The notes beneath the pieces are model-generated. The model searched no databases and was not told where the DNA came from. It worked only from the letters and a program-made list of their open reading frames with translations. DNA of 14,631 nt from positions 1-14,631 of the forward strand of contig PXSU01000092.1 in NCBI GenBank assembly GCA_003022745.1. Direction: 5' to 3'. The DNA is from Halobacteriales archaeon SW_9_67_25. Its GTDB lineage: Archaea; Halobacteriota; Halobacteria; Halobacteriales; Haloarculaceae. Positions 1 to 6,803 of this stretch are shown in pieces. The position numbers and the translations under genes are program-made. Each line of letters opens with the position of its first letter. Positions within the stretch are counted from its first letter, which is position 1.

Positions 1-333
1 ATTCTCGCGTCAAACCGGACGTCCGTTCTGGTGGTCGGCGTACCGCGGCTCGGCGTCGATCACGTCGCAGTCGCCGGTCGGGGTGGAACGACAGTGACCC
101 TCCGGACGAACCTCAGCCACGCGCGGACGGACCTCGGCGAGGGGAACTTCGCCGTGGCCGTGGAGACGGCGACACCGCGTCCCTTCGAGCGCTACTTCGA
201 GAGCCAGAACGCCACTGTCACGCGGCAGGACCTCGACGGCGACGGCATCGAGAGCGTCGTCGCCGAATATCCGGGCCGTCGCCAGGGATACCTGGTCGTC
301 CACGACCTCTCGCTGGAGGTGGCCGGTGGATAA
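1..333 (+). CDS. C-terminal part of a secreted pilin-like haloarchaeal protein (5' end outside window)
   Basis: The reading frame is open from the first base, so the gene starts upstream and only its last 110 residues are visible. The visible part is mostly beta-prone, rich in Thr/Val, with several N-x-T/S sequons (for example NAT and NLS), as expected of an extracytoplasmic domain. It ends by overlapping the next gene by 8 bases, so it is translated as part of the same operon. Position and style match the largest member of the haloarchaeal pilin-like cassette that I recall as DUF7289, usually found after the PilB/PilC-type ATPase and membrane platform genes. The family number is from memory, and the N-terminal pilin signal cannot be seen here. 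Confidence 0.6.
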   Translation: MLASNRTSVLVVGVPRLGVDHVAVAGRGGTTVTLRTNLSHARTDLGEGNFAVAVETATPRPFERYFESQNATVTRQDLDGDGIESVVAEYPGRRQGYLVVHDLSLEVAGG

Positions 334-772
334 CCGCGCCGTCGCACCGGTCGTGGGCAAACTCCTGGCGGCGGCCATCGCCGTCCTCTACATCGCCGGG
401 ACGACCTCGCTGTTGCTCGGCGGGGTCGTCCCCGACTACCGGACGGCTGCCGGCGAGGAACTCTCCGAACGGACCCTCGCGGAGGCCGCAGCCATCGTCG
501 AGCGGGCGGCCACCGGTTCCGGGAGCACGACCGTGGCCCGGGTGCGAACGGAGCTTCCGCCGACCATCCGAGACGGGAGTTACAGGCTCGTCCTCCGGAA
601 CGGGACGCTCGTGCTCGACCACCACGACGCCGACCTCGACGCACGGACGAACCTCTCGGTACCTTCGACGGTACAAACAGTCGAGAGCACCTGGAAGAGC
701 GGCGACACCCTCGTCGTCCGCGCGGCCGAGGGCAAGACGAACCGGACGGTCGAACTGGTGGACCGATCATGA
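326..772 (+). CDS. Small pilin-like protein with N-terminal membrane segment (DUF7266-like)
   Basis: A 148-residue protein starting at a GTG that overlaps the previous stop by 8 bases. The N-terminus is a short polar stretch followed by a hydrophobic segment at about residues 5-32 (AVAPVVGKLLAAAIAVLYIA, then TTSLLLGG). This resembles the N-terminal helix of archaeal type IV pilins, with one membrane span and the rest outside. The remainder is a mixed helical and beta domain ending in VELVDRS. Its stop overlaps the next ATG by four bases (ATGA), which points to coupled translation. I infer a minor pilin or pseudopilin-like role from context, since no catalytic motif is visible. The DUF7266 name is recalled, not searched. 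Confidence 0.7.
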   Translation: MDNRAVAPVVGKLLAAAIAVLYIAGTTSLLLGGVVPDYRTAAGEELSERTLAEAAAIVERAATGSGSTTVARVRTELPPTIRDGSYRLVLRNGTLVLDHHDADLDARTNLSVPSTVQTVESTWKSGDTLVVRAAEGKTNRTVELVDRS

Positions 773-1440
773 GGGCACAAACCTCCTTGCCGGCGGTCGG
801 CATCGCGTTCCTGTTGTTGACCGGGACGCTCGTCGTCGGAGTCCTGTCAGCCGAGGCGGCGCTCCGTGGAGCGGACAGGCAGGCGCTCGACCGGAGAGCC
901 GCCGTCGGACTGTCGGAGACACTTGTCCGGGCAGAAGCGCCAGTGACCGAACGGCAAAACGTCCTGAACGAGTCGGCACTCGCGAACCTGACTGCGACGG
1001 ACCTCCGGAACCGGTACGGACTCCCGCAGGAGGCGTCGGTCCGGATCACACTCGACGGGCGCACGCTCGTCACCGACGGGCCACCGAAGAACGGCATTAC
1101 CTTCGAGAGAACTGTTCTCCTCGAACGGAGTCGGCTGCGCACACTGGAACCCTCCTTCGAAGGAACCAGGTCGGTGACAATCCCGCGACGGACCACGAGT
1201 CTGAACCTGACGCTCCGGCCACCGGTCAACACGACGATGCGGACTGTCCGGGTCAACGGTCGGGTCCGCCTCCACAACGCCTCCGGTTTGAACGGAACCT
1301 ACGAGGTGCCGGTCACGACTGTCGAGACGGCACGCCTGCGCTTCGAGGCCGTCGGGCCGCTCTCGGACGGGAGCGTCGTGATCCGGTACGAACCGGTCAG
1401 GACCGAGAAGGGACGACTGGCGGTGACGGTCGATGGATAG
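769..1440 (+). CDS. Secreted/membrane-anchored protein of the pilin-like cassette (DUF7263-like)
   Basis: A 223-residue protein starting at the ATG in an ATGA overlap. It has one N-terminal hydrophobic helix (about residues 8-30, AVGIAFLLLTGTLVVGVLSA) and a long outside domain rich in Thr, Val, Arg and Asn, with many N-x-T/S sequons (for example NES, NLT, NTT, NAS, NGT). That density suits a glycosylated surface protein, since haloarchaea N-glycosylate pilins and S-layer proteins. It overlaps the following gene by 8 bases. No enzymatic motif is visible. Being third of five co-translated genes that all share a single N-terminal anchor, it is probably a structural component of the same pilus-like or secretion machine. 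The family number is from memory. Confidence 0.7.
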   Translation: MRAQTSLPAVGIAFLLLTGTLVVGVLSAEAALRGADRQALDRRAAVGLSETLVRAEAPVTERQNVLNESALANLTATDLRNRYGLPQEASVRITLDGRTLVTDGPPKNGITFERTVLLERSRLRTLEPSFEGTRSVTIPRRTTSLNLTLRPPVNTTMRTVRVNGRVRLHNASGLNGTYEVPVTTVETARLRFEAVGPLSDGSVVIRYEPVRTEKGRLAVTVDG

Positions 1441-1837
1441 AGGGCAACTCCCGCTCACCATCATCGAGGCGGCGCTCGGTGTCCTCCTGCTCGTTGGCGT
1501 CGCCGTCACGTTCGCCCTGGGGGTGCCGGCCGCGCCAACCCAGGAGGCACAGCTCGACGTCTACGCCGCCGACGCGGCGACGCTGCTGGCCAACGAGCCG
1601 CCGAGACACGGGGAGGAGACCCGCCTCCGGGAACTCGTGGCCTCGGTGTCGGCCTTCGAGCGGGAGGGGCCGGAACTGGCACGCCGCGTCGAGCGCGTGT
1701 TGCCGCCGAACGTGCTGTTCCGCGTCGAGACGGAGTACGGGACCGTCGGCCACCGATTGCCGGCGGGCGTCCCCACGGGAACGGCGACGGTCACGACGAC
1801 CGAAGGGACAGTTACCATCAGGGTGTGGTACGCGTGA
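1433..1837 (+). CDS. Small single-span protein of the pilin-like cassette (DUF7262-like)
   Basis: A 134-residue protein whose ATG lies inside the end of the preceding gene (8-base overlap). The first residues, MDRGQLPLTIIEAALGVLLL, form a polar start followed by a hydrophobic helix to about residue 30. The glutamate in the helix (TIIEAALG) recalls the conserved Glu near the start of pilin-type helices, although no clear prepilin peptidase site is evident. A helical middle (Ala/Glu/Arg rich) is followed by a beta-rich Thr/Val tail ending in RVWYA. Function is unknown. The operon position and size match the other small members of this set. Confidence 0.68.
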   Translation: MDRGQLPLTIIEAALGVLLLVGVAVTFALGVPAAPTQEAQLDVYAADAATLLANEPPRHGEETRLRELVASVSAFEREGPELARRVERVLPPNVLFRVETEYGTVGHRLPAGVPTGTATVTTTEGTVTIRVWYA

Positions 1838-2358
1838 GCGGGCGCACCCGGGGCCAGTTCGTCTTGCTCGCGGCCGCTGCGCTCGTCGTCGCGCTCGTCC
1901 CGATGACGCTCGCGTACCTCCAGTTGGGCTACCACGAGGACGTCGGCGCGGCGGACGTAGGTGTGGACCCGGTCCGGGACGGCGAGCGGATACTCGACCG
2001 GGGGGTACAGGACGCCGTGACCGGGATTCCCGAGGCCCACGCGTGGTCGAACCGGACGGGCGCAGTCACGGCTGTCAGGGGGCGACTCGCAGCCGACATA
2101 TCGACACTCGGCCGTTCCCGCGTCGAGGAGGGAATCGTCTACGACATCACCTACAACGGCTCGCGGGCAGCAGCCTGGGAGGCGGACAACTGCCCGGGCG
2201 GCCCGGACAGACAGTTCGGGCCCTGTCGCGTCGACCGCGCTGTCGTCGTCCAAGAGCGGGCCGGCCGGACGCACGTGCTCGCCGTCGCGTTCGACCTCCG
2301 GGTGACGACTGCCGACGGCCGGTGGCGCACCACGCTGGTTGTCCGGGTGGGGCGATGA
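1834..2358 (+). CDS. Single-span extracytoplasmic protein with a cysteine pair (DUF7261-like)
   Basis: I chose the GTG at 1834 because it gives a four-base GTGA overlap with the preceding stop, the same coupling seen earlier in the operon; a GTG nine bases upstream is also possible. The 174-residue product starts MSGRTRGQFVLLAAAALVVA, a basic tip followed by one hydrophobic helix, with the rest predicted outside. Two cysteines sit 11 apart in the stretch DNCPGGPDRQFGPC and could form a disulfide, unusual among the otherwise cysteine-free cassette members. This is the last gene of the operon, since the next gene has its own promoter. Its likely role is as a pilin-like or assembly component. 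Confidence 0.68.
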   Translation: MSGRTRGQFVLLAAAALVVALVPMTLAYLQLGYHEDVGAADVGVDPVRDGERILDRGVQDAVTGIPEAHAWSNRTGAVTAVRGRLAADISTLGRSRVEEGIVYDITYNGSRAAAWEADNCPGGPDRQFGPCRVDRAVVVQERAGRTHVLAVAFDLRVTTADGRWRTTLVVRVGR

Positions 2359-2384
2359 TTCCGGCCGAAATTGCGCTCGTAGGA

Positions 2385-2394
2385 ATCGATAAAG
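2385..2394 (+). promoter_or_regulatory. Probable TATA element for the HTH gene
   Basis: The sequence atcgataaag is centred about 28 bases before the ATG at 2418, the spacing expected for a haloarchaeal transcript that starts at or near the start codon. It separates the HTH gene from the preceding operon. Called by position and composition only. Confidence 0.4.
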
Positions 2395-2417
2395 GGGTGG
2401 CGTTCGTCGGATCACCC

Positions 2418-2648
2418 ATGAGTGACCAGGGACGCGACACGGAGTTTACGCTCTCGGCGGTGACCCGGGTATTCGAGTCGCGCGAGGACTACGCCGAGCC
2501 GCTGACGGCCAGCGAAGTGGCCGAGGAACTGGGCTGTTCGCGGCGGACCGCGCTGAACAAACTCCACGAACTCGAGGGGGAGACGGAGCTGACGAGCAAG
2601 AAGGTCGGCAGCCGGAGTCGAGTGTGGTGGATTCCGGTACCCGTGTAG
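2418..2648 (+). CDS. Small winged-helix/HTH transcriptional regulator
   Basis: A 76-residue protein that is almost entirely one helix-turn-helix domain. The core, LTASEVAEELGCSRRTALNKL (residues about 29-49), reads as the helix-turn-recognition helix of a MarR/GntR-like winged helix. The stretch SKKVGSRSRVWW near residues 60-71 forms the wing and ends in the WW pair common to small haloarchaeal HTH proteins. The start is supported by the upstream TATA-like element; in-frame codons further upstream lie inside the previous gene. It may act as a stand-alone DNA-binding regulator. Its target is not evident, although it converges on the short gene at 2653 with only four bases between stops. Confidence 0.75.
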   Translation: MSDQGRDTEFTLSAVTRVFESREDYAEPLTASEVAEELGCSRRTALNKLHELEGETELTSKKVGSRSRVWWIPVPV

Positions 2649-2652
2649 GCGG

Positions 2653-2991
2653 TCAGTCCTCGACGTGCTTGCCGGGGTCCCACTCCTCCCCGAGGACCCG
2701 CTCGCCCGTCTGGCGGGGACCGTCTTCGAGGTCGGTCGCCAGCGTGTCGTTCCACCGGTTCAGGAACCCATAGAGACTGATCGCGGCCAGCAGTTCGACG
2801 ATCTCGTCGTCGACCTCGTCGGCCTCCTCCATCACCGCCTCGGTGAGCGCGTGAAACCCCGCGACGATAGCGGGTTTGCGCTGCATCGTGAGCAGACTGT
2901 TCGGGACGAACCCGAGAACCTCCTCGAACAGTTCGAACTCCTCTTCGAGTTCGGGTTCGGCATCGGCGGGAAGCGGGTCGAGGTGTGCCAT
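2653..2991 (-). CDS. Internally shortened AhpD/carboxymuconolactone decarboxylase-like protein lacking the cysteine site
   Basis: A 112-residue product starting at the ATG at 2991. Its first half (MAHLDPLPADAEPELEEEF, then LGFVPNSL and KPAIVAGFHALTEAVM) and last part (VELLAAISLYGFLNRWNDTLATDLED, quoted from memory of the family, ending EEWDPGKH) match the two ends of haloarchaeal peroxidase-related carboxymuconolactone decarboxylase proteins. Those are usually about 180-190 residues. The middle, including the CxxC and nearby His that give AhpD-like proteins peroxidase or redox activity, is missing, and the product has no cysteine at all. The join falls in an acidic repeat-like stretch near residues 54-63 (MEEADEVDDE). 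The frame is kept, so a protein could be made, but it should be redox-inactive. It could instead be a decayed gene. Confidence 0.72.
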   Translation of the reverse strand: MAHLDPLPADAEPELEEEFELFEEVLGFVPNSLLTMQRKPAIVAGFHALTEAVMEEADEVDDEIVELLAAISLYGFLNRWNDTLATDLEDGPRQTGERVLGEEWDPGKHVED

Positions 2992-3011
2992 GCTCGGTAT
3001 CCGGGCGGCCC

Positions 3012-3020
3012 GATAAAAAA
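3012..3020 (-). promoter_or_regulatory. Probable TATA element for the short carboxymuconolactone-like gene
   Basis: On the minus strand this reads ttttttatc, about 21-29 bases before the ATG at 2991, consistent with a leaderless transcript. It shares the 105-base divergent gap with the kinase promoter. Confidence 0.4.
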
Positions 3021-3050
3021 GCGGTGCTGCGTGCGCCGCCGGAAAATGAT

Positions 3051-3075
3051 GTTTTATTATGATATTGTTTTTATT
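3051..3075 (+). promoter_or_regulatory. AT-rich promoter region of the sensor kinase
   Basis: An unusually AT-rich stretch (gttttattat, then gtttttatt) lies 22-46 bases before the ATG at 3097 in an otherwise GC-rich context. The second element has the right spacing for a leaderless start. The first could be an alternative TATA or a regulator site. Confidence 0.4.
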
Positions 3076-3096
3076 CCTGTGTCGTCTTCCGGGCGT

Positions 3097-5655
3097 ATGG
3101 ACGAGCAGGTTCTGGTTCTCCACGTCGACGACAACGAGGAGTTCGCGGACCTGGCAGGCACCTTTCTCGAACGCGAGGACGACCGGTTCGAGGTCCGGAC
3201 GGCGGCCAGTGCGAGCGAGGGACTGGACCGGCTCGGGGTCGGGACGTTCGACTGCGTCGTCTCCGACTACGACATGCCGGGCATGGACGGCCTGGCGTTT
3301 CTCGACGGCGTGCGCGAGGAGCACCCGGACCTCCCCTTCATTCTCTTTACCGGCAAGGGCAGCGAGGAAGTCGCCAGCGACGCCATCTCGGCTGGCGTCA
3401 CCGACTACGTCCAGAAGGGCGGCGGGGCGGAACAGTACGAGTTGCTGGCCGCCCGGATCGAGAACGCCGTCGAGAGAGCGCGGATGCGGACCGAACGGCA
3501 GCGGCAACTCCACGCCATCGAGACTGCACGCGAGGGCATCTCGTTCCTCGATGAGGACCTCCGCTTCGTCACGGTCAACGACGCCTACGCGTCGCTGTTC
3601 GGGTACGACCCCGACAAGATAGTCGGTGAATCGTGGGATTTCGTCTACGCCGAGGAGGCGTTCGAGGACGTGACAGAAGAAATCGCGCCGGCACTCGACG
3701 AGGACGGATACTTCCACGGCGAGACGTCCTTCGAGCGTGCGGACGGATCGACGTTCGTCGGCGACCACGTCGTCTCGAAGACGGAGGGCGACGAGTACGT
3801 CTGTCTGGCCCGCGACATCACCGAGCGCAGGGAACGCGAGCAGGAACTCGAGGCCACCACCGAGCGGATGCGATACGCCCTCGACGTGACCGACTCGATT
3901 CTCTACGAGATCGACCTCGAATCCGGGACCGAAAGGCGCCATGGACCCTTCGAGCGGCTGTACGGGATCGAATCCGACCGGATACCCACCGTCGAAGCGT
4001 TCTACGAGACGTGTGTCCACCCCGCAGACCGCGACCGGGTCGAACGGATCCAGACCGAACCCGATCTGTCCGACTCTGACACTATCGCCTTCGAGTTTCG
4101 CACCCACCCCGACCGCGGGGAGGTGCGCTGGATCTACTCCGAGGCGTACGTCCGGACCGACAGCGAGGGGACGCCCCAGCGGCTCGTGGGACTGGACACA
4201 GACATCACCGACCGCAAGGAACGCGAGCAGGAACTGCGCCGGCTCAAAGAGGAGTACGAGAGCGTCTTCGAGAACGTGGGCGATTCGCTGTTTCTCGTCG
4301 ACGTGGACGGAAGCGACGGCGACGCCGAGTTCGGACTTCGACGAGTCAATCCAGCCAATGCCACCATCATGGAGGTCTCCCCAGACTCGATCCGTGGCAA
4401 AACGCCGGTCGAGGTCTTCGGGGAGGAAACCGGACGCGAGATCGTCGCAAACTACAGGCGGTGTCTGGAGCGTGGTGAACCGATCAGGTACGAGGAAGAA
4501 CTGGAGGGCCCGGATGGGACACAAACCTTCGAGACGACGCTGACGCCAGTAACGGTCGACGGCGAGATCACGCGGCTCGTCGGCGTCGCCCACGACGTCA
4601 CCGCGCGGATCGAGCGGGAACGCGATCTGGAGCGGTACCGGGCGTTCCTCGAGGAGGCGCGGGACATCATCACGGTGCTGGACGAGGACGGCACAGTCAA
4701 GTACGCGAACTCGTCGGTCGAGCGGGTCCTCGGCTACCCCCCATCGGAACTGGAAGGAACCGAGGGGTTCGACCTGGTCCACCCGGAGGACCGAGAGGCG
4801 GTGCTGGAAACGTTTGCGTCCCTCCTCGACAATCCCGGCGCGACGGACCGCGTCCAGGTACGGTTCCGGACTGCAGACGGGGCGTTGCGCTGGCTGGAGG
4901 TCGACGGCATCAACCAGCTCGACAACCCCGCGGTCGAAGGCGTCGTGACCATCAGCCGGGACGTCACCGACCGCAAGGAGCGCGAGCGAGAACTCGAACG
5001 ACAGAACGAACGCCTCGAATCGTTCGCCTCGGTCGTGAGCCACGACCTCCGCAACCCCCTGAACGTCGCCGAGTTGCGGCTCGAGCTGGCCCGCGAAGAG
5101 TGTGACAGCGAACACCTCGAGGATACCTCGACCGCCCTCCAGCGGAGCCAGGCGCTGATCGACGACCTCCTGACCCTCGCCCGGGAGGGCGAACCTGTCA
5201 GCGATGTCGAATCGGTCGACCTCGCGGCCCTCGTCGAGGACTGCTGGCACACCGTCGAGACGGCCGCGGCCACGCTCGACGTCGACACCGACCGGGCCAT
5301 CCGTGCCGACCCCGACCGGCTCAAGCAACTGCTGGAGAACCTGTTTGCGAACGCCGTGGAACACGGTTCCACGAGCAGTCGGGCAGAGTCCGACGACGGC
5401 GGTGAGGACGTGACCATCACCGTCGGGGACCGCGAGGACGGCTTCTACGTCGCCGACGACGGGCCGGGTATCCCCGCCGACAGTCGCGAGCGGGTCTTCG
5501 AGAGCGGCTACTCGACCGCCGACGACGGCACCGGCTTCGGGCTGGCCATCGTCGCCGAGGTCGCCGAGGCACACGGCTGGTCGGTCGCGGTGACAGAGAG
5601 CGACGAGGGGGGTGCACGCTTCGAAATCACGGACGTCGGGACCGACGGCTGCTAG
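3097..5655 (+). CDS. Receiver-PAS(x4)-histidine kinase
   Basis: An 852-residue soluble signalling protein starting at the ATG after an AT-rich promoter. Residues 1-125 form a receiver domain with the acidic pair D11-D12, phospho-acceptor D57 in SDYDMPGMDG, T85 and K107. Four PAS-like domains follow at about 140-250, 258-375, 384-505 and 517-630, each ending in a helical linker of the type D-I/V-T-D/E-R-K/R-E-R-E. The HisKA domain carries the phospho-histidine H649 in VSHDLRNPL. The HATPase domain shows the N box with N752, the DDGPGIP box near residue 788 and GTGFGLA at 811-817. No transmembrane segment is visible, so sensing is probably cytoplasmic. Having the receiver at the N-terminus suggests it takes input from another kinase. 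No dedicated response regulator lies beside it. Confidence 0.92.
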   Translation: MDEQVLVLHVDDNEEFADLAGTFLEREDDRFEVRTAASASEGLDRLGVGTFDCVVSDYDMPGMDGLAFLDGVREEHPDLPFILFTGKGSEEVASDAISAGVTDYVQKGGGAEQYELLAARIENAVERARMRTERQRQLHAIETAREGISFLDEDLRFVTVNDAYASLFGYDPDKIVGESWDFVYAEEAFEDVTEEIAPALDEDGYFHGETSFERADGSTFVGDHVVSKTEGDEYVCLARDITERREREQELEATTERMRYALDVTDSILYEIDLESGTERRHGPFERLYGIESDRIPTVEAFYETCVHPADRDRVERIQTEPDLSDSDTIAFEFRTHPDRGEVRWIYSEAYVRTDSEGTPQRLVGLDTDITDRKEREQELRRLKEEYESVFENVGDSLFLVDVDGSDGDAEFGLRRVNPANATIMEVSPDSIRGKTPVEVFGEETGREIVANYRRCLERGEPIRYEEELEGPDGTQTFETTLTPVTVDGEITRLVGVAHDVTARIERERDLERYRAFLEEARDIITVLDEDGTVKYANSSVERVLGYPPSELEGTEGFDLVHPEDREAVLETFASLLDNPGATDRVQVRFRTADGALRWLEVDGINQLDNPAVEGVVTISRDVTDRKERERELERQNERLESFASVVSHDLRNPLNVAELRLELAREECDSEHLEDTSTALQRSQALIDDLLTLAREGEPVSDVESVDLAALVEDCWHTVETAAATLDVDTDRAIRADPDRLKQLLENLFANAVEHGSTSSRAESDDGGEDVTITVGDREDGFYVADDGPGIPADSRERVFESGYSTADDGTGFGLAIVAEVAEAHGWSVAVTESDEGGARFEITDVGTDGC

Positions 5656-5657
5656 TC

Positions 5658-5816
5658 ACGACGCCGTCGCTGGTCCTCGCGGTCGTCCGCGCCGGTCGAC
5701 TCGACGGCGAGACAGCCGAGGCGCTACTGAGGACGATGAGCGAGGCCCGGAGCTGGGAGACGAACGCCTACGTGACACGGGTCCGAGCAACCCTCCAGGG
5801 AGAACGGGAGGAGTAG
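5658..5816 (+). pseudogene. 3' remnant of a PIN-domain (DUF3368-like) gene
   Basis: Read in the frame that ends at the TAG at 5814-5816, this stretch gives about 52 residues beginning TTPSLVLAVVRAGRLDGETA and ending in LQGEREE. It resembles the C-terminal end of haloarchaeal PIN/DUF3368 proteins, where T-x-x-LVL-x-x-V-x-x-G-x-L-D-x-E-x-A is followed by a helix with a Trp and a Tyr. There is no start codon in place and the PIN catalytic acidic residues would lie in the missing 5' part. The frame differs from that of the kinase, whose stop lies just upstream at 5653-5655. I infer a deletion remnant of a former toxin-like nuclease gene. The resemblance is from memory and the stretch is short. 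Confidence 0.42.
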
Positions 5817-6410
5817 TCACTGCGCGAGTGTCTGTTCCTCGCCGTCGCTGCCGGTCTCGTCGACGATGGTCACCTCGCCGTCGGCAACCTCGATGTCGAT
5901 GAGCGTCTTGACGGGGTGGTCGATACCCGCCAGTGGGTTCTTGCCGCCCACTTTCCGGATTGCGATGATGATGTCGACGATGTCACAGCCGATATCGTCA
6001 AGCGCCTGGACGATGGCGCGCATCGTGCCGCCGGTCGAGATGAGGTCGTCTAGGACGAGAATCCGGTCGCCGGCCGAGACGTCGTTGATGTACATCTCGC
6101 TCTCGGAGTAGCCCGTCGACTTCGCGAGCGAGACCTCCCCCGCCAGGCCGTACTTCCGCTTGCGGATCACGACGAGGGGGATGTCGGTCATCAGCGAGAC
6201 GGCCGTCGAGAGGTGGATACCCATCGCCTCGGGCGTGACTATCTTGTCGACGTTCTCCAGTTCCGCCTTCCGGATGATGCGGACGACGGTCTCCCGGAGC
6301 AGTTCCGGGTCCAGCGCGGGGACGCAGTTGCTGATCGGGTGGATCAGGTAGGAGTAGCCGTTCCTGTCGATGATCGGTGCCGTCTTAACCGACTCCTGAA
6401 GCCGCTCCAT
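5817..6410 (-). CDS. hpt: Archaeal hypoxanthine/guanine phosphoribosyltransferase
   Basis: A 197-residue type I phosphoribosyltransferase that joins a purine base to PRPP to give a nucleotide, for purine salvage in the cytoplasm. The PRPP-binding loop is plain at residues 117-130 ([14 protein letters not shown]). The N-terminal half ([12 protein letters not shown] near 24-35, [14 protein letters not shown] near 57-70 and IRKRKYGL near 82-89) is characteristic of the archaeal HGPRTase-like group rather than bacterial Hpt. The length is normal. The start at 6410 is supported by a TATA-like element 23-29 bases upstream. The substrate may be hypoxanthine and guanine or adenine, because members of this group are also annotated as adenine enzymes. 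Its stop is directly next to the stop of the PIN-like remnant. Confidence 0.88.
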   Translation of the reverse strand: MERLQESVKTAPIIDRNGYSYLIHPISNCVPALDPELLRETVVRIIRKAELENVDKIVTPEAMGIHLSTAVSLMTDIPLVVIRKRKYGLAGEVSLAKSTGYSESEMYINDVSAGDRILVLDDLISTGGTMRAIVQALDDIGCDIVDIIIAIRKVGGKNPLAGIDHPVKTLIDIEVADGEVTIVDETGSDGEEQTLAQ

Positions 6411-6432
6411 GTGAGTGTCTCTGCACTCGCCA

Positions 6433-6439
6433 CTATAGA
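6433..6439 (-). promoter_or_regulatory. Probable TATA element for the phosphoribosyltransferase gene
   Basis: On the minus strand ctctatag lies about 26 bases before the ATG at 6410. Between it and the start, a 5-base dyad gagtg/cactc (6413-6417 and 6424-6428) could be a regulator site, but it is short enough to occur by chance. Confidence 0.4.
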
Positions 6440-6473
6440 GGTAACGAAGCCCGTCCGAGGAGTCGTCTCTGTG

Positions 6474-6761
6474 TCACTCCTCGTAGAAGGCCTCGACCTC
6501 CTCGCGGGGGAACGCTGGCGTCGCCGCGGAGACGTACTCCAGGCGCTCGTCGCCGACGGTCATCTCGCCTTCGCCCGCGACGATGACGTACACCTGTTCG
6601 GGGTCGTGGCTGTGGTGGACCTGTGACGCGCCGGGCTCGACCCTGACCCGCGTGACGGTCGGGTCGGTCTCGGGGTCGTCCCGCTCGGAGTGGAGGAGCC
6701 TGGAGACGAGGCCGTCCCCGCGACTTAGTGCCGGTGCCGTGTCTGTACTGGAGACCTGCAT
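6474..6761 (-). CDS. Shortened cupin-domain protein lacking the second cupin motif
   Basis: A 95-residue product starting at the ATG at 6761 behind a good Shine-Dalgarno sequence. The first cupin motif is present: G44, then H50, H52 and Q56 as likely metal ligands, and G63 (VHHSHDPEQVYVIVAGEG). In normal small cupins, motif 2 (G-x5-P-x-G-x2-H-x3-N) follows about 15-20 residues later. Here the sequence goes from TVGDE straight to RLEYVSAATPAF and a typical family tail, EEVEAFYEE. About 25-30 residues with the fourth metal-binding histidine appear to be missing in frame. The barrel would probably not close or bind metal normally. It follows the MATE gene by 42 bases on the same strand and may share its transcript. 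Confidence 0.75.
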   Translation of the reverse strand: MQVSSTDTAPALSRGDGLVSRLLHSERDDPETDPTVTRVRVEPGASQVHHSHDPEQVYVIVAGEGEMTVGDERLEYVSAATPAFPREEVEAFYEE

Positions 6762-6766
6762 GGCTA

Positions 6767-6773
6767 CACCTCC
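6767..6773 (-). promoter_or_regulatory. Shine-Dalgarno site of the cupin gene
   Basis: On the minus strand ggaggtg sits five bases before the ATG at 6761. Most genes here look leaderless, so a strong site supports translation of the cupin from a longer transcript, probably continued from the MATE gene. Confidence 0.55.
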
Positions 6774-6803
6774 CGGGGTATGAATCGTCCGGATTGCAGC
6801 GGT

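Noticed and set aside
2653..5574. Very long minus-strand open frame opposite the kinase
   Set aside because: Only its last 112 codons (the carboxymuconolactone-like gene) make sense. The rest mirrors the kinase codons, a common effect in GC-rich DNA, and shows no domain.
6413..6428. Dyad gagtg/cactc before the phosphoribosyltransferase as a purine operator
   Set aside because: Five-base arms are too short to separate from chance. Kept only as a note on the promoter.
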